64,000 nt of DNA from Enoplolaimus lenunculus (GCA_030248215.1 JASANG010003687.1:60956-124955), one strand, 5' to 3'; shown: positions 11,569-23,389, counted from the stretch's first letter. The notes: a model not told the origin generated them from the letters alone. Translations and numbers: made by a program.

Positions 11569-14500
11569 ATGATGCCGACTCCTAGTCGGAAGAATTGCAT
11601 TTGTGAACTTTGCAAATGCGGGCAAGTCTTAACTAATCTATACTTCTATAGTGCAGCGGAAGGCAACTTACACCGATGACATTATTTTGTAATTTTAAGC
11701 GAAAACAATATTTAGAAACCTACAGTCTGTTTTTTCAAATTGAACCAATTTAGATTTGCATTCTGTTAAACTGTGATAAACTTGTTTAAGACATTCGAGC
11801 ATTATCTTTAATATGCATGATATATAAACACTTTATCAGGGCCGCTAATCCGGGATCGCCGCACCAAATTATTTCAAAACTGCAATAAAAATTGTATGTG
11901 TTCAATAAATCCTTTTCCACCGCTTTATCTTCTTGATTTCTCTATTAACAATTCCCTGCAGTAAGCAGTACATATGTATTTTCGTTTTACAGGCGTCACA
12001 AATGCCCTCATAATCCGACCGGCACACTGGGCCCTGATCATCGATTTATTGACGATACAGAATACAAAAATGTTTACCAAAAATCCGACGGAACACGCGC
12101 AAAACCGTTCAAACCACAAGATGATTCATTACGCAATGAAGGTGACTTTGATGGACTTACGTCGAATCAAGGTAAAAACTTTTTGTTACTTTGGAATATG
12201 TTCTTGTTTACTTTCGCTCCAAAACAGTCCCACTTCAAACCATAATGGTCCTTGCGTAGCCAATGATTATTTTTTCATGAGAGCAACTTATACATGAGCC
12301 TAAAAATGCTGTTTTTTGCCTCGTTTCTTTAAATATTTTGCGAGAATGGATATTTTCACGTCCAACAATTGTATGCATTTCTGAAAAAGACTGCTTATAA
12401 ATTTCTTTTCTCAACTAATGTTCACTAAGATATAACTTTTACAGTTGAATATCCAAAGAAAATGGCCGCACGGACCCGTGCCGCCAAGCCAGCGGACGAC
12501 TACCGCCGTCCAGACCAGCCATTTGACGACGAAACGACAAATCGAATGAATTACTATGAAAAAGGCGCCGATCGAAGCAAAGCATTTCGTCCAGACGACG
12601 GATATCGACGCCCAGCGGATCCGTTTGATGGGACGACACATAATCAAGCGGAATTTCCGGAAAAACAAGGCGACCGACCGCGAAATTATAAGCCAACCGC
12701 GGATTATGTTCGAAGCTCGGCACCGTTTGATGATTATACTACGAATCGTGATCAATTTTTTATGAAAAAGGTACAGCAAGCTTTTTTCAGACGTACAACT
12801 TTTTGCAACGTGAGCATGTTACTGATCCCTATTCACACGTACAAGTTTTTCCTGTTTTTGCAGCGAAAACTTGGCGCTGTACGTTTCACAAAAGGGTTTT
12901 CGAACAAAACTTGCGTAGATTTGCAGTTAAGCTACAAGTTCTCGATGCAAAACTTGTATGCAAACACTTGAATATGACATTGTGATAACAATTGATTTCG
13001 CTTATGGAAATTGTACTGTGCACACTTCACGAGGATCAATTTGGACATCTACAGTAAGTTTCTACTCAAAACATAACGCCACCTTGATATAAATAATTTT
13101 GTGAATGAATAATGCTCAATTGACTAAGGCCCTGAACATTAGGAGACTGAAACAGTTTTGGATTTAAAGACTGGGAGGCTTAAACTTGGATTTTAGCTTT
13201 AGATTTGGATATGCTTTATTTAAGCTTACGCTTGGGTTTATTCTTAGGTTTTGGGCTTAGACTTAGGAGGCATTGGCCTAGTAGACAGGCCGTATAATAA
13301 ACATAGGCCTATTTTCGTGAGGTACTAAGTTTCATGACTAATATTTATAGGCGGATAAGGCTCGTCCGTACAAGCCACTTTCTGGCTATAAACGGCCTGA
13401 TCAGCCTTTTGATGATCGAACAACAAATCAAGCAGAGTTCATTGAAAAACGTGGAGATGTACGTGTTTCACTTTTTAATACATAATATGTTACATATAAA
13501 TTTGAAGGTGCAACGAATCTTACGGTGTGTTCCAGCAATGTCGTAGTAGCACAGATTGAAGCTTAATATTTAGTTACGGATCCAGAAATTTCTAAAAGGG
13601 GGGCACCGCGAGATATAATAGTGGAATAAATTCGTCAGCATAGAGAGTAGGAAGCTGAACGTTATTTTAACGATGAACCTTAATGAAAAATCTTGGTTTT
13701 TGCCTATTGGGTGGCATAGGCCTTGGTGCCCACTTTGGAGCCGCCAGTGATAACATTATATTGATGTATGCCGTAATGTATCGACAATTTTGGATTAAAG
13801 GGGTGTCATCTAGGTTTGTTTGCGCTCCCCCCACTTGCAAAACCAAGCTTAAGACATTTAACAGTGACGGATATACGTTTTTGGTGATGGGTATGAAATT
13901 CTTCTTGAGTTTTGCTGCGAGAACAAATTCGTAGCTGTTTTAGAAAGTAAATTTTTCCAGGCCAATTAGCTGTTCCAAGTAGAATCACCCGCCACATGAG
14001 TACGATTTGAAAGAAATTTCGTGAGCAAAGCGTGCTAAAAGCTCGGCTAGCGTTGGGCCCGGGCTTGGGCCCAAAGTTTGGGTCGCGAGAAGAAATTAAT
14101 CGGAACAGTGCTTGGTCTCTTTTTGTCCCATGGGTCTATGAAATAGACCGCTGGTTTGATATTGTAATAAGAATTAAAAATGTTTTTGACCTTTAATTCC
14201 TTTCAATTTTTATAAATACTGCAGTCATACGCAGCAATGATTTTGAAATGTAGCATTCAGTTCGACAAAAATTTCGAAGGGCAGTTTCTTGAGGTCCTAA
14301 ATCGCAATCATTTTCCCCTGTACGGATGTAAAAGTTTTGTAATCCGCTGTACTAATCAGCGAGCTCGTTGGCTATCTAGAATTTTGACCTGCTGACGTTT
14401 CTGCTGCTACTTCAAGAAACCCGTTAATTAGTGGCGTGAAAACACAGTGATCCTTCTATTGTTATCCATGCTTACTACACGCGTGCTTGGTATACAAGCG

Positions 14501-17500
14501 ACTATGGACCCATCTGACCGGCATTTTAGTGAAAATGGCAACATAGTATCAACCGGGACGCAGCCTTTTGCATCCGTTGTATTGTAGTTGGAACTCTGAC
14601 TATATAAAATTTGCGGGCCTAGGCCCAAGCGGACCGGGCCCGGACCAACTGCGATGGGCGCGGGCTGTGCCCAAGCCCTAAAACACAGGCCGGTTCCGAC
14701 CCTGGGCTAGACAGTGTTGTCTTAACCATCGTAACCGCAGAGCACAGAACTTTTCGGAATCTATCTCGGCGTTTTATAGTTTCCAAGAATGTAAACAGAG
14801 CTTAAAGCTAAACGCAAGTTTTGTACTATCTCAGTATAAAATTTAGTTTTGTGTTGGTTTGGTTGTGCAGTTTGGCAATCATCTTTCCTTTCGAAAAGCG
14901 CCGCAGACTGTTAGTTTTTCTAGGCATTCTCTATTTGTAATAATTTTGGTATTTAGCGAAATCGCGTAAAGCGTCCAGAAACATCAACAAAACGGCCGGA
15001 TGCTCCATTTCAAGTTAGTGCATCAGAAGCTTATTAATAGACATTTGCTGGGTTTCTGAAACCCTACTTAAGTACGACTTAGTACTTAAGTACTTGCTAA
15101 GGTTATCAGTTCAGGCATATTAACCTTGGTCTAATAAAATGTGTAGACTTAAAGTACCCTCTTAATGTAAATGAAGGCTATTACTTTCTTGTTATAGCAA
15201 TGTCTCACATTTGTAATTTATTTGTTTTTGCTTAGAAAGTTATTAAGTTGGAGACTTAAATAATTACTTAAGTATAACTGAAGTAAATACTTAACTAAGA
15301 TTTCAGAAACCCAGCCAATATTTTTTGCAATAATTGTCATAAAAAAATTGCCATTTCAGTAACTCTTAAGTTTAAAGAATTGTGTGTCAAAAGTACAAAA
15401 CGAAATTCGCGTTTCTAAACTGCAATCAAAATTAGTATTACGTAGTGTACTCATACTTACATTGAAAACCTTCCGTCTCACGATGAATTTTGGTGACCTC
15501 TGGGACCACTGGTAATTTTGCCGCAATTATAAACTGTAAGTAATATCAAAAGCTTATCAATCTGTGTAGATAAAGTTGGATAACTGAGAACAAGTACCCT
15601 CACAGGTAACTAATGTACAATTACAGTAGCGTATATGCCGAGCACTTGATTTGACGGCGTACGTAAGTCTGCAAGAACGGCGGCTCAAAATTGGTTCACA
15701 AGTTTTAGGATGAAACGGAAAACAAGGCAAGTTACTGGAGGAAAGGCGCAGAGCGGCCAAGAAATTTCAAACCACAAGTGGAATATCGGTCAGCCGGTCA
15801 GTTTGACGGTGACACTACAAATCGTATTGCGTATGTTGGAGGACCAGGTAAACAAACACGCATATCCATAGCGAACTTTTGCGTTAACTATGTGGTTGTG
15901 TAGCTATAGGGGGGCAAAAGGGCCATCATCCCGCAGTGGTTTGAAAAAATTTCTCAAAAACTTTTTCCAGACGCACACTTGGAAGGATCTGCTCTTTGTG
16001 TTAGTTTGAAGCATATGTATAGCTTCTCGGTCGCTTCGCTTACGACTATTTTCCACTATATTTGATACTGTAATTGTAGTACCAATACGAACTTATATCG
16101 TAAGCAAAACTTCTGACTTAGAACTGGCGCTTTGCGAACCACAAGCGGCCAGGACAGATCGCATGGAGCTCGGTAGATACTATAGAAGTCGCGGTAACGG
16201 GCAAAGACGGGTGGGGTTGCGGGGTATAATTTTGCCACGTCAAAACCTACCAATATGAAAATTTTACCTTGGAAGTCCATTGTGTTAGAACACCTGATGT
16301 TTGGTTTTGCCTACGGGTTATCCTAGGCAAGTTACGGTTTTGTTCACGTGTAACTGTTTGAATATATACCCGCCAGTTCTAGTCAAGGCCGTGTTTAGCG
16401 CCCCCTCAACCGACTTCGGTTGGAAAGCCCGGCCTAAAAAGGGCCTGATGTTGAAAATAAAATCAATTTTAAAACTTTACTGGATCCAAAAATGAATCTT
16501 TTCACAAGTTTGAATGCAAGAAACGGCCTGGCTTCTCGCTCCTTTCGCTTACGAAATTTATTGACAACGCAAGAAACTTATACAAACGGTATTAACGAAA
16601 CGATAGTTGCCAAGCGACTGCTGCAGTTATTGCAATCGCACGTCTCAGGCATTTGTGCTTTCTGTCAGTAAGGCGCTGTACCTTTTGATACATGTCATCC
16701 GTACCAGGCGTGTCATACGCGAATTAACATCCGGCACCGTACGGTAATTCGCGTACGATGAATGATTAGCGCCACCGGTACTAGTACGAAATTTAGAAAT
16801 GGGTTTCCCCAAACCTAAATCCTCGCGGCGCCCATGTATGCATGTACTGCTAAAACACGCCGTACGAGGGCACCTTTGGGCACTGGCGGATTCAACAGAA
16901 TGGGCCACTCAGCCCATTCTCCAGAGATCAAAACTGTAATTTCGCATTTGGTTTTCGTGACTAGCGTTTGAGATGTTTTACTATAATTAAAATTGGAGCG
17001 ATACAGAAAAGATTAGCAAGGTCCCTGCGCAAGGATGACACGCAAATTCGTGAAGCGTTTCCTATTCGAGCGACTATCTGTTTGAACTTTCTGCATCTGC
17101 CACTACCCCCGGTGTCCCAACAGACAGCTTATATGCTTTGCAAATCGATTCGGGTTCGATTCCGCGTTGCACAATAAACCAAGTGATGTTCAGAGTTTAA
17201 TGAATTCAAGTTACTTAATGTGCATGCTTAAACTCACAAAATGAGCTAATAAGAGTCTTTACTGCTCAATTGTAGAAGGTTATAAGTTTTAAGTGCAGGT
17301 TTCTTACCTAAACCACTTGGAATACGAATATTTTATTGCTCCACACGAGTTAAGGTGAGGTTGGCGAAGAAAATTGTGATATAGGCGGGGTTAACTTCAC
17401 AATTTTTAATTTGTACATAAGTAACCTCAGCACTCGTACAGATCGTTTTCAGTCACTGAATGGTTATTGTGAATACAAGCATTAAAAGGCAACAGTTGAA

Positions 17501-18877
17501 TGTTGACAGTCAAAAATAATAGAAGCCTAGCCATGAATATTTTTCCTGTTGTACGCTCATTGTCCATGAAACATGTACATATAGTAGTAACCTTGGCACT
17601 CATACAAATCGGTTTCAGTCACTCAAAAGTTACTGTGAACACAAGAACAAAAGATGACCTACGCATGATAATAGCAGAGAAATACGAATTTGCGAATATG
17701 ATATACTGTCTATATAAGCAGACATAATATTACGAAATAGTCTAATAGGGACAAAACATACAGATGTCGTCCACCAACTTTAGCCTAAACGTTTATGTGT
17801 GCCAAAATACGAAAATTTCAAAAACTGTTGATGCAAAAGTGTATTGTTTTAGGTGACTTTAAATTTTGTCACAACGTCTGTTAATTTTAGGAGAACGAGC
17901 GAAAAATTTTCGCCCAGATGATCGTTATAATCGCCCAGATGCACCGTTTGATGATGCGACCACGAACAAAGCTGAATACGTTAAAAAGCATGCAGATCAT
18001 GAACCGTGTCCGGCAGCGCTTGCACTCAAAGACAAGTAAGGCTTTTTGAGAATAATTAATCAGATTATGAGACGCGTTGATATTTCTCGAGTTTGTGGTC
18101 AAGGCGTAGTCAGTTGAACTCAATGCCTTAGAATAATTTTAACCCGTTACTGTGAAAATTTTGGTTACTCTACACTGCAAAAAATGGTGAGTCAAATTGA
18201 CTCTATCCGAAATATGCTCTACGGGTCTACACAAACTGAGTCAAATTCGGTTCCGCCAGAGTCAATTTGCTGTGTAGGATATATGGTCGCGCGTATTGCT
18301 GCACCGGGTGTTTTGGTCACCTGTAAAACTAGACTGTACAACGGGCTTAAAACTTCTTACACAACCTTGACAACAGGTTAATTCCGGGCAGGGAAGAGCA
18401 TGCTGAGCAACAAGGCGTATTACCATTCAGATTTTGTCAATTATTGTACGATGGTAATAACTATATAATTAAAGCTGGAATGCCCCACATACGTATTTTT
18501 GTAACTTTCCAGCAATACTTTGCGGCAATTATTTCTTTGAGTATAAACGTGATTGTTTTATGAAAAGAAAGTTTGTGTGCAGATTTTTGTGTATTCGCTA
18601 ACATTTGCGCATTGCACAAAACCGGCTATCTGATAATAGTTATAGGCGATTTTGAATCTGTGCTGCTTGCTGTTTGTTAACATGAACCGGTCAGAATTTT
18701 GTAGAAATAGAAAATAAAAATTGGAAACAACGTTTGAAAGTGAGATTTGACAGGTGTGATTTTGGTTTGACTTTATATTCTGCAGAGACATCACCTTATT
18801 TCGCGATATTTTCCAGATTACCTGGATATGCGAAAGACCGGCAAATTGGTGACCATTATTTCTTCAACAAAGTTTAG
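11569..18877 (+). CDS. SAXO1: SAXO-type stabilizer of axonemal microtubules (8 exons, isoform with proximal last exon)
   Basis: SAXO (FAM154) proteins bind and stabilise axonemal and centriolar microtubules through repeated Mn modules. Exons in order: 11569-11621, 11993-12171, 12445-12770, 13351-13458, 14957-15013, 15709-15847, 17891-18035, 18817-18877; all phases fit and give 355 residues. The N-terminus CICELCKCGRHKCPH closely matches the family's Cys-rich start (CICELCSCGRHHCPH in human SAXO1, from memory) and spans the first intron. Then follow about eight modules of the form Y-x-R/P...PFDD-x-TTN-x-x-x-Y/F (for example YRRPDQPFDDETTNR, YNRPDAPFDDATTNK). The protein ends LPGYAKDRQIGDHYFFNKV. 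Intron 1 starts with GC (GCAAGT) rather than GT, since only that site keeps the frame. Two in-frame ATGs start the frame (11569 and 11572). It is shorter than human SAXO1. A second, mutually exclusive last exon lies at 21241-21301. Family call is firm; orthology to SAXO1 versus SAXO2 is not decided. Confidence 0.9.
14041..14705. repeat. GC-rich-ended repeat in SAXO intron 4
   Basis: Two GC-rich blocks, GTTGGGCCCGGGCTTGGG at about 14051 and a GGACCGGGCCCGGACC-rich block at about 14628-14645, face each other in roughly inverted orientation around 550 bp of AT-rich DNA. This looks like an old inverted-end element, but the ends do not align cleanly and no target duplication was found. Confidence 0.3.
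15047..15315. mobile_element. MITE with GCTGGGTTTCTGAAACC ends, copy 1
   Basis: The left end GCTGGGTTTCTGAAACC and the right end with GATTTCAGAAACCCAGC are inverted repeats, followed inward by runs of ACTTAAGTA-like words. No coding content. It sits in SAXO intron 5, beginning 33 bp after the exon ending at 15013. A second copy is in a MAP3K intron (40865-41226). No convincing target duplication was found, so the superfamily is open. Confidence 0.65.
16977..17065 (+). pseudogene. U6 spliceosomal snRNA-derived pseudogene
   Basis: About 75 bp match the conserved body of U6 snRNA, including GATTAGCA, CCCTGCGCAAGGATGACA and CGCAAATTCGTGAAGCG. Compared with U6 as I remember it, a handful of bases differ, among them one in the invariant ACAGAGA box (here ACAGAAA), the 5' stem-loop is not recognisable, and no T-run terminator follows. 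It therefore looks like a retro-copied, non-functional piece rather than a working gene. It lies in SAXO intron 6 in the same orientation as the gene. Confidence 0.85.
17140..17173 (+). other. tRNA 3'-end-like fragment (B box)
   Basis: TCGGGTTCGATTCCGCG at about 17147-17163 is a good T-arm with a consensus RNA polymerase III B box and is followed by an acceptor-like stretch. No matching A box or 5' acceptor strand is seen upstream, so this is a fragment. It lies about 80 bp after the U6-derived sequence. Confidence 0.45.
18173..18282. mobile_element. Truncated foldback MITE with CACTGCAAAAA end
   Basis: The sequence begins TACACTGCAAAAAATGG and continues for about 100 bp like the left arms of the complete elements at 53363-53583 and 55559-55767 (AGTCAAATTGACTC, CCGCCAGAGTCAA), then stops. 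It sits in the intron before the first SAXO last exon. The right arm is missing. Confidence 0.7.
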
Positions 18878-19301
18878 CATAACAAAACATCGGTTTGACA
18901 GCTCAGATGTTGCAATATTAAACAACAAAAAATCAGTATCACTAAATTCAAGATACGCAAATGAATATGACCTGGTGGAGAAGATAAAAATTTGAAAAAA
19001 TTTTCTTCCTATCACAAAATGCACGAATCTTTATCGCACACTTTTATTCGAATTTGCCCTGCATCCATAATCTATACTTTCACTGCATGAGCATACTTCT
19101 GACATTGACGACCAGTGCCGAAGCAGGAGAGCGTGGGTGCCATTAAAATATAACGGGGTAAGGCCCTTTGCGATGATTAAAATATTTTTCAAATGGTTTC
19201 GTTTAACATCTTGTTAATAAGGTGAGAGCCCCTCTTTGAGATGGGCCCCCCAAATTTGGGCATAAGGGGGGCTGCTGCGGCCATGTTGACGAATGCAAAT
19301 A

Positions 19302-19405
19302 CAGTGTCGGAGCAGCCACCCCCCATACCCTATTTGGGTGGTCCCCACCCTTAAAGGAGTCCCACCCTGGAGTTTGGGGGGAGTCCCCGCCCCTGTTTGC
19401 TTCGA
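19302..19405. repeat. GGAGCAGCCACCC-type repeat, short copy
   Basis: CAGTGTCGGAGCAGCCACC at about 19302 opens a C-rich stretch that ends with GCTTCGACACT, a near complement of the start. It belongs with the copies at 19900-20095, 21646-21840 and 39880-40022. Next to its right end is a loose copy of the GGTTGCACCCTG end of the hAT-type MITE family. Confidence 0.45.
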
Positions 19406-19899
19406 CACTTCCTCCGGTTGCACCCTGTTGCAGAGCAACTTAAGCATGTGGGCCACTCGCCCGCAACCAGATCATCTTGATAAGGGGGTTAAATAAAGAG
19501 AAAAATTAGTCCAAAGCTCCAGCTTACCCTTTGCAGTCCTGCAGAAAAACGTTCAGCCCCTGATCTTTACATGAGCCTGCGTGAAAAATGTCGGCTTGAA
19601 AATCGTCTCTCCAAGTTGATGACATAGTTGAAATTTTTTACGCCACAAAAGTTGAATACTTTGTAAATCTGTTCTTCGAACTTTAAATATCGCAACGAGT
19701 TTGAGTAACACACGGACGCCCTGTTGCTTATATGTTTCCGCTGTAATTTCAACAATGCAGTTTAACAATCCATGACGAAATCGAAGATCAGCAAAAGAAA
19801 AAATTCTTCAAAGGGATGATTGGAATTCGCAGCTTCCTTGCAATTAACACTAAACCATTGACAAAGCGGACTTAAATTTTAAAATTTTTAATATTCAGG

Positions 19900-20100
19900 G
19901 CCGAAGCAGCCACCAACCATATCCACCATTTTGGGTGCCCACCCCTAAAGGGGCTCTCACCCTAACCCGTGGAAACAAAAACCGCCGAAGTTTTAAAATG
20001 CGTCTGGCTTGTCGCTCGCTTTCTTCGCGAGTTCGGGGGCCTCGGGTCTCACTCAGAAATTTGGAGGGAGCCGCCAGCACTGTCTGCTCTGGCGCTGTGC
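19900..20100. mobile_element. GGAGCAGCCACCC-type MITE copy
   Basis: CAGGGCCGAAGCAGCCACC on the left and TCTGCTCTGGCGCTG on the right are approximate inverted ends around C/G-rich text (AGGGGCTCTCACCCTAACC). TTAATATT on the left and TTAATATC near 20104 on the right could be an 8-bp duplication with one mismatch, which would suggest hAT, but the right end would then have to extend a few bases further. Confidence 0.5.
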
Positions 20101-20455
20101 AAATTAATATCACCATTTTCCATAACGTTGTAAACCACAACAGTTTGCTAAAATCATTTATGCAGTCAGTAAAATTATCAAAATTTTCTATGCTACAATA
20201 CGCAAGGCTGGCTCCGTACTCGCAAAGGGGTTTACAAAAACTTATATTCACTTGAAAATTTACAAAATGACTACGCACACAACAATCAATTCGGAAGTCA
20301 GGGAACGTTTCTTTGCAGGTTTAGAATTACGGTAGTTCCACTAAAACAAAACTACATGTTCATGAATTTTAATGGTACTGCACCGAAATTTAAGGCTTTT
20401 GTCACGCGGAATTCCTGATTTGATTCTGACGTATGGCATGCAGCTTTCCTTTATA

Positions 20456-20845
20456 CTGTAGTGACCCAAATAAGTGGGGAACGGTAGTACGGGGCTCCCC
20501 ATTTTAAGTGCCAATAAATAGGATTCCGTATTTGTAACATGAGTCCGTAAGCTGATAGAGTCCCGAAACCCTAATTATAGTCCATAAATGTCATTAGTCT
20601 CCAATTGTAGCGCATGAATAACCCCAGGTCCCAATAATGTTGAGTTCGAAACTTAAAGCATACTTAAGTTTTGAAACTACATTCCTAAGTATAAAATTGC
20701 ATTATCGCTCAAACTTTTGATACAAAACAAATAAACGTTTAATTCAACGGATGTTAAAAATAACTCCGTAAAAGCGAATACCAGGGGGTACCCTCTGCAG
20801 AGGCCAAATAAATATCAGTCCCCCCTTTTATTCGGGTCACTACAT
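20456..20845 (-). mobile_element. MITE with CTGTAGTGACCCGAATAAG ends, copy 1
   Basis: The ends are CTGTAGTGACCC...AATAAG on the left and TTATTCGGGTCACTAC on the right. The inside has the family's words GAGTCCGTAAGC, AAACGTTTAATTCAACGG and a run of GAGTCC-like units. Related copies are at 24190-24634, 32497-32670, 37881-38321 and, diverged, 61250-61645. TA flanks both ends of the better copies, which fits a Tc1/mariner-type duplication but is weak evidence because the region is AT-rich. Confidence 0.75.
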
Positions 20846-21007
20846 TACTCTGTTGTTAAGTACTTGAAATATTTTTCCAACTTGCACTTGATTTAAACGA
20901 TTCAATTTTTGTTTGGTCTCTACCAATGCTGTACAAACAATTTTTTCGTTCCAACTTACGGACAGATGCTCTTGTAAGCTCCCAACAAAATTAAACCTAA
21001 AAAATCT

Positions 21008-21190
21008 CGTAAACCTAAGCCTAATTAAGCATATGCTTGTTCCACTGTTTAAGCTGGTCCCAAATCAGAAAATTTCGAAAATTGAGTTGAACAAAATTAA
21101 ATTTAAGCCTTCTCCTAAACCTAAACCTAATTAAGAATAAGCTTGTTCCACTCTTTAAGTTGGTCCAAAATCTGAAACTTTCAAAAATTG
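21008..21190. repeat. Diverged ~108-bp tandem duplication
   Basis: Two units share CTAATTAAG, GCTTGTTCCACT and TTTAAG.TGGTCC in the same order, one starting near 21010 and one near 21115. They differ at many positions, so the duplication is old. It lies just before the distal SAXO last exon. Confidence 0.6.
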
Positions 21191-21240
21191 CGAGAAGAGT
21201 GTTCAAGAACCCTGTTACGTATTTTGTCACATTATTTTAG

Positions 21241-21301
21241 GTTACCAGGCTATCACCGGGATCGACAGATTGGTGATCATTATTGGTTTAATCGAGACTG
21301 A
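21241..21301 (+). CDS. SAXO1: Alternative last exon of the SAXO gene (distal copy)
   Basis: After the acceptor ACATTATTTTAG this 61-bp exon reads, in the phase left by the exon ending at 18035, K + LPGYHRDRQIGDHYWFNRD and a stop. The exon at 18817-18877 has the same length, same phase and reads LPGYAKDRQIGDHYFFNKV: 14 of 19 residues are the same, while third codon positions differ widely. This pattern means an old exon duplication kept under protein-level selection. The two can only be used as alternatives because each carries its own stop. No AATAAA signal is seen close behind either one. Which is used, and where, cannot be told from sequence. Confidence 0.8.
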
Positions 21302-21320
21302 ATGCCTAAACGCTACATAT

Positions 21321-21488
21321 TCAATACTGGAAGTTGAAGCTACGATAGCTTATTAACTTGCAATTGTAATCTGCAGAAGAGGTTAAAATTGCAAGTTAAT
21401 AAGCTATCGTAGCTTCAATACTGGAAGTTGAAGCTACGATAGCTTATTAACTTGCAATTGTAATCTGCAGAAGAGGTTAAAATTGCAA
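21321..21488. repeat. Perfect hairpin inside a perfect tandem duplication
   Basis: The 74-bp segments 21321-21394 and 21415-21488 are identical. Between and within them, 21334-21365 and 21387-21418 are perfect reverse complements (32 bp) with a 21-bp loop. The spacer 21395-21414 is simply the rest of the inverted arm. The structure begins 33 bp beyond the stop codon of the distal SAXO exon, so it would lie in that isoform's 3' untranslated region. Its perfection means it is very recent or an assembly product. Confidence 0.9.
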
Positions 21489-21645
21489 ATAATTTCATAA
21501 GAAAATTGCATATCTAATAGTTTCACAGCGTACATATAATTTAAACATTAGCGCCACTGCAGCTTTTTTCAACTGTTTTTTTTCAATTTGAGTTAAATAT
21601 GAGCTTGTGTCAGTCTTTAGTTTCTTAAACCGTACATGCAATTGC

Positions 21646-21840
21646 GCAGAGCTGGAGCAGCCACCCACATACCCCCCATTGAGGGGCTTCCACCCATAAA
21701 GAAGCCTTCATCCTGACCTGTTGAAACAAAACCCGCTTAAGTTTCAAAACGCTTCTGGCTTCTCGCTGGTTTCGCACGCGAGTTTGGGCCTCCCCACCCT
21801 GAAATTTGGGGGCAGACCCCACCCCAGCCTGCTCCAGCGC
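21646..21840. mobile_element. GGAGCAGCCACCC-type MITE copy
   Basis: CAGAGCTGGAGCAGCCACCC on the left and CCTGCTCCAGCGCTG on the right form inverted ends around a C-rich stretch and a GTTTCAAAACGCTTCTGG segment shared with the copy at 19900-20100. Ends starting CAG would fit hAT, but I found no matching 8-bp flanks. Confidence 0.6.
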
Positions 21841-23389
21841 TGTCACAAGGAGTGCTAGAAACGGAAAGCATACTGAGTTTTTACTTCTAACTACGTTTCC
21901 AATATATAATGCGGTTGTTCAGGCACGGGTATACAGAAGTTTTTCTTGGAAAATATACAATCTTAAATGTCCTGCAGGCCTATATGGATACATGAGAACA
22001 CCGAAGGGTTTTTTGAAACTAAGGTATCAATGTGTGAAACAATTATTAAAATTTGACAAAAATGTGAGAAGGGTTAAATACCATATACACGCGTGCAAAA
22101 CGTTTCCGACACAAAATCGCTTACAACCACAGATTCATTATTTAAAAATTCAAATTTCACATTCTTGTATCATATGATATTCAACAGGACAATTTTGGTA
22201 TGTACCTCAAGCCTGCAAACAGACATTTGAAAATATATCATATCATATTCCCAGATAATACCTCGAATATCATATGATATTGATGAACAAAGGTGACCTA
22301 TACAACATGATAATAACAGACTGTGAGAAGTTCGTGATTTATGACACAGACAAACACGAATTTTTCAATACGATATGGGGTCTACAAGCAGTCAAAATGT
22401 TACCCAATAGTCTAATAGGGACAAAACGTGTCCCAAGCTGCACCAGTTAAAACGTGAACCCCACATTAGTGCTTTTGGGGCAATAAAATTTGGCATGGTA
22501 AAAGCATGTACACTATTTTAAGTTATGTTCTGATTGTATTTAAGCTATCTTTTCCCCTCATTGCTTTCGTTTCTTATATGACAAAAGCGTATTGAAATTA
22601 TGTATATACGTTTTAAATAAATTTCTTTCGTGAGGAGAGCGCTTACCAGTAGTGTGTCAATATTGTAAAATATATATCCTAACCTAATCAATGGGTAACG
22701 TTGTCATTACTCTGAAAAGTGCAACAAAATTAATGTTAACTTTTAGTAGAAATTTATTTAAAAACCCATCCGCGCTGTTTGTTGTCTGAGTATGGTCAAG
22801 GATGTGGTAAAATGACACAAAAATTGATATCCTCAATCGACGGGAAACAAGTCGGTAAACGCCACGGACAACTGGAGGTGAAAAAATCACAGCTGTAGAC
22901 CGGCGCCAACAGGTTTTGCAAGAACCAAAGCCGGCCGAGGGTGAAACAAAATTAAGTAATTAAAATTGATGTTGAAGTTGAATATTTTAAAAGCAATTTG
23001 CTAAACATTGACAAAATTTGGTGTTTAACCTCTTCCTATTGGATAAAACCGGGAACTAAAAGTTCTCCAAACGTGTCGTAAGCCACAAATATATTAACTG
23101 AACGGTCAACTTGCACTGGAATATATACGAAAAACAATTTACATGCCAAGATTGCTGTAGTCTCTGCAATCAGAGTGTTGAGGTAAATTTTCTGCCGGTG
23201 CCTGGAGCACACCTCAGGTTATACTTTACTGAAGCACATACACTCACGTGAATACAATTAGGCAGACTTTGGTTTAGGCTTAGGCTTAGTAGGTATAGGA
23301 AGTTCTCTATTGTTAACATTGTCCGCTGGAAGTATGCTGCAAAAAACTTTTTCACCGGCTTCCAGCTTAGGTTTCCCGATACACATACC

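Noticed and set aside
12411-12779. 122-codon - strand frame
   Set aside because: It is antisense to the SAXO exon 12445-12770, whose repeated modules and splice phases are clear.
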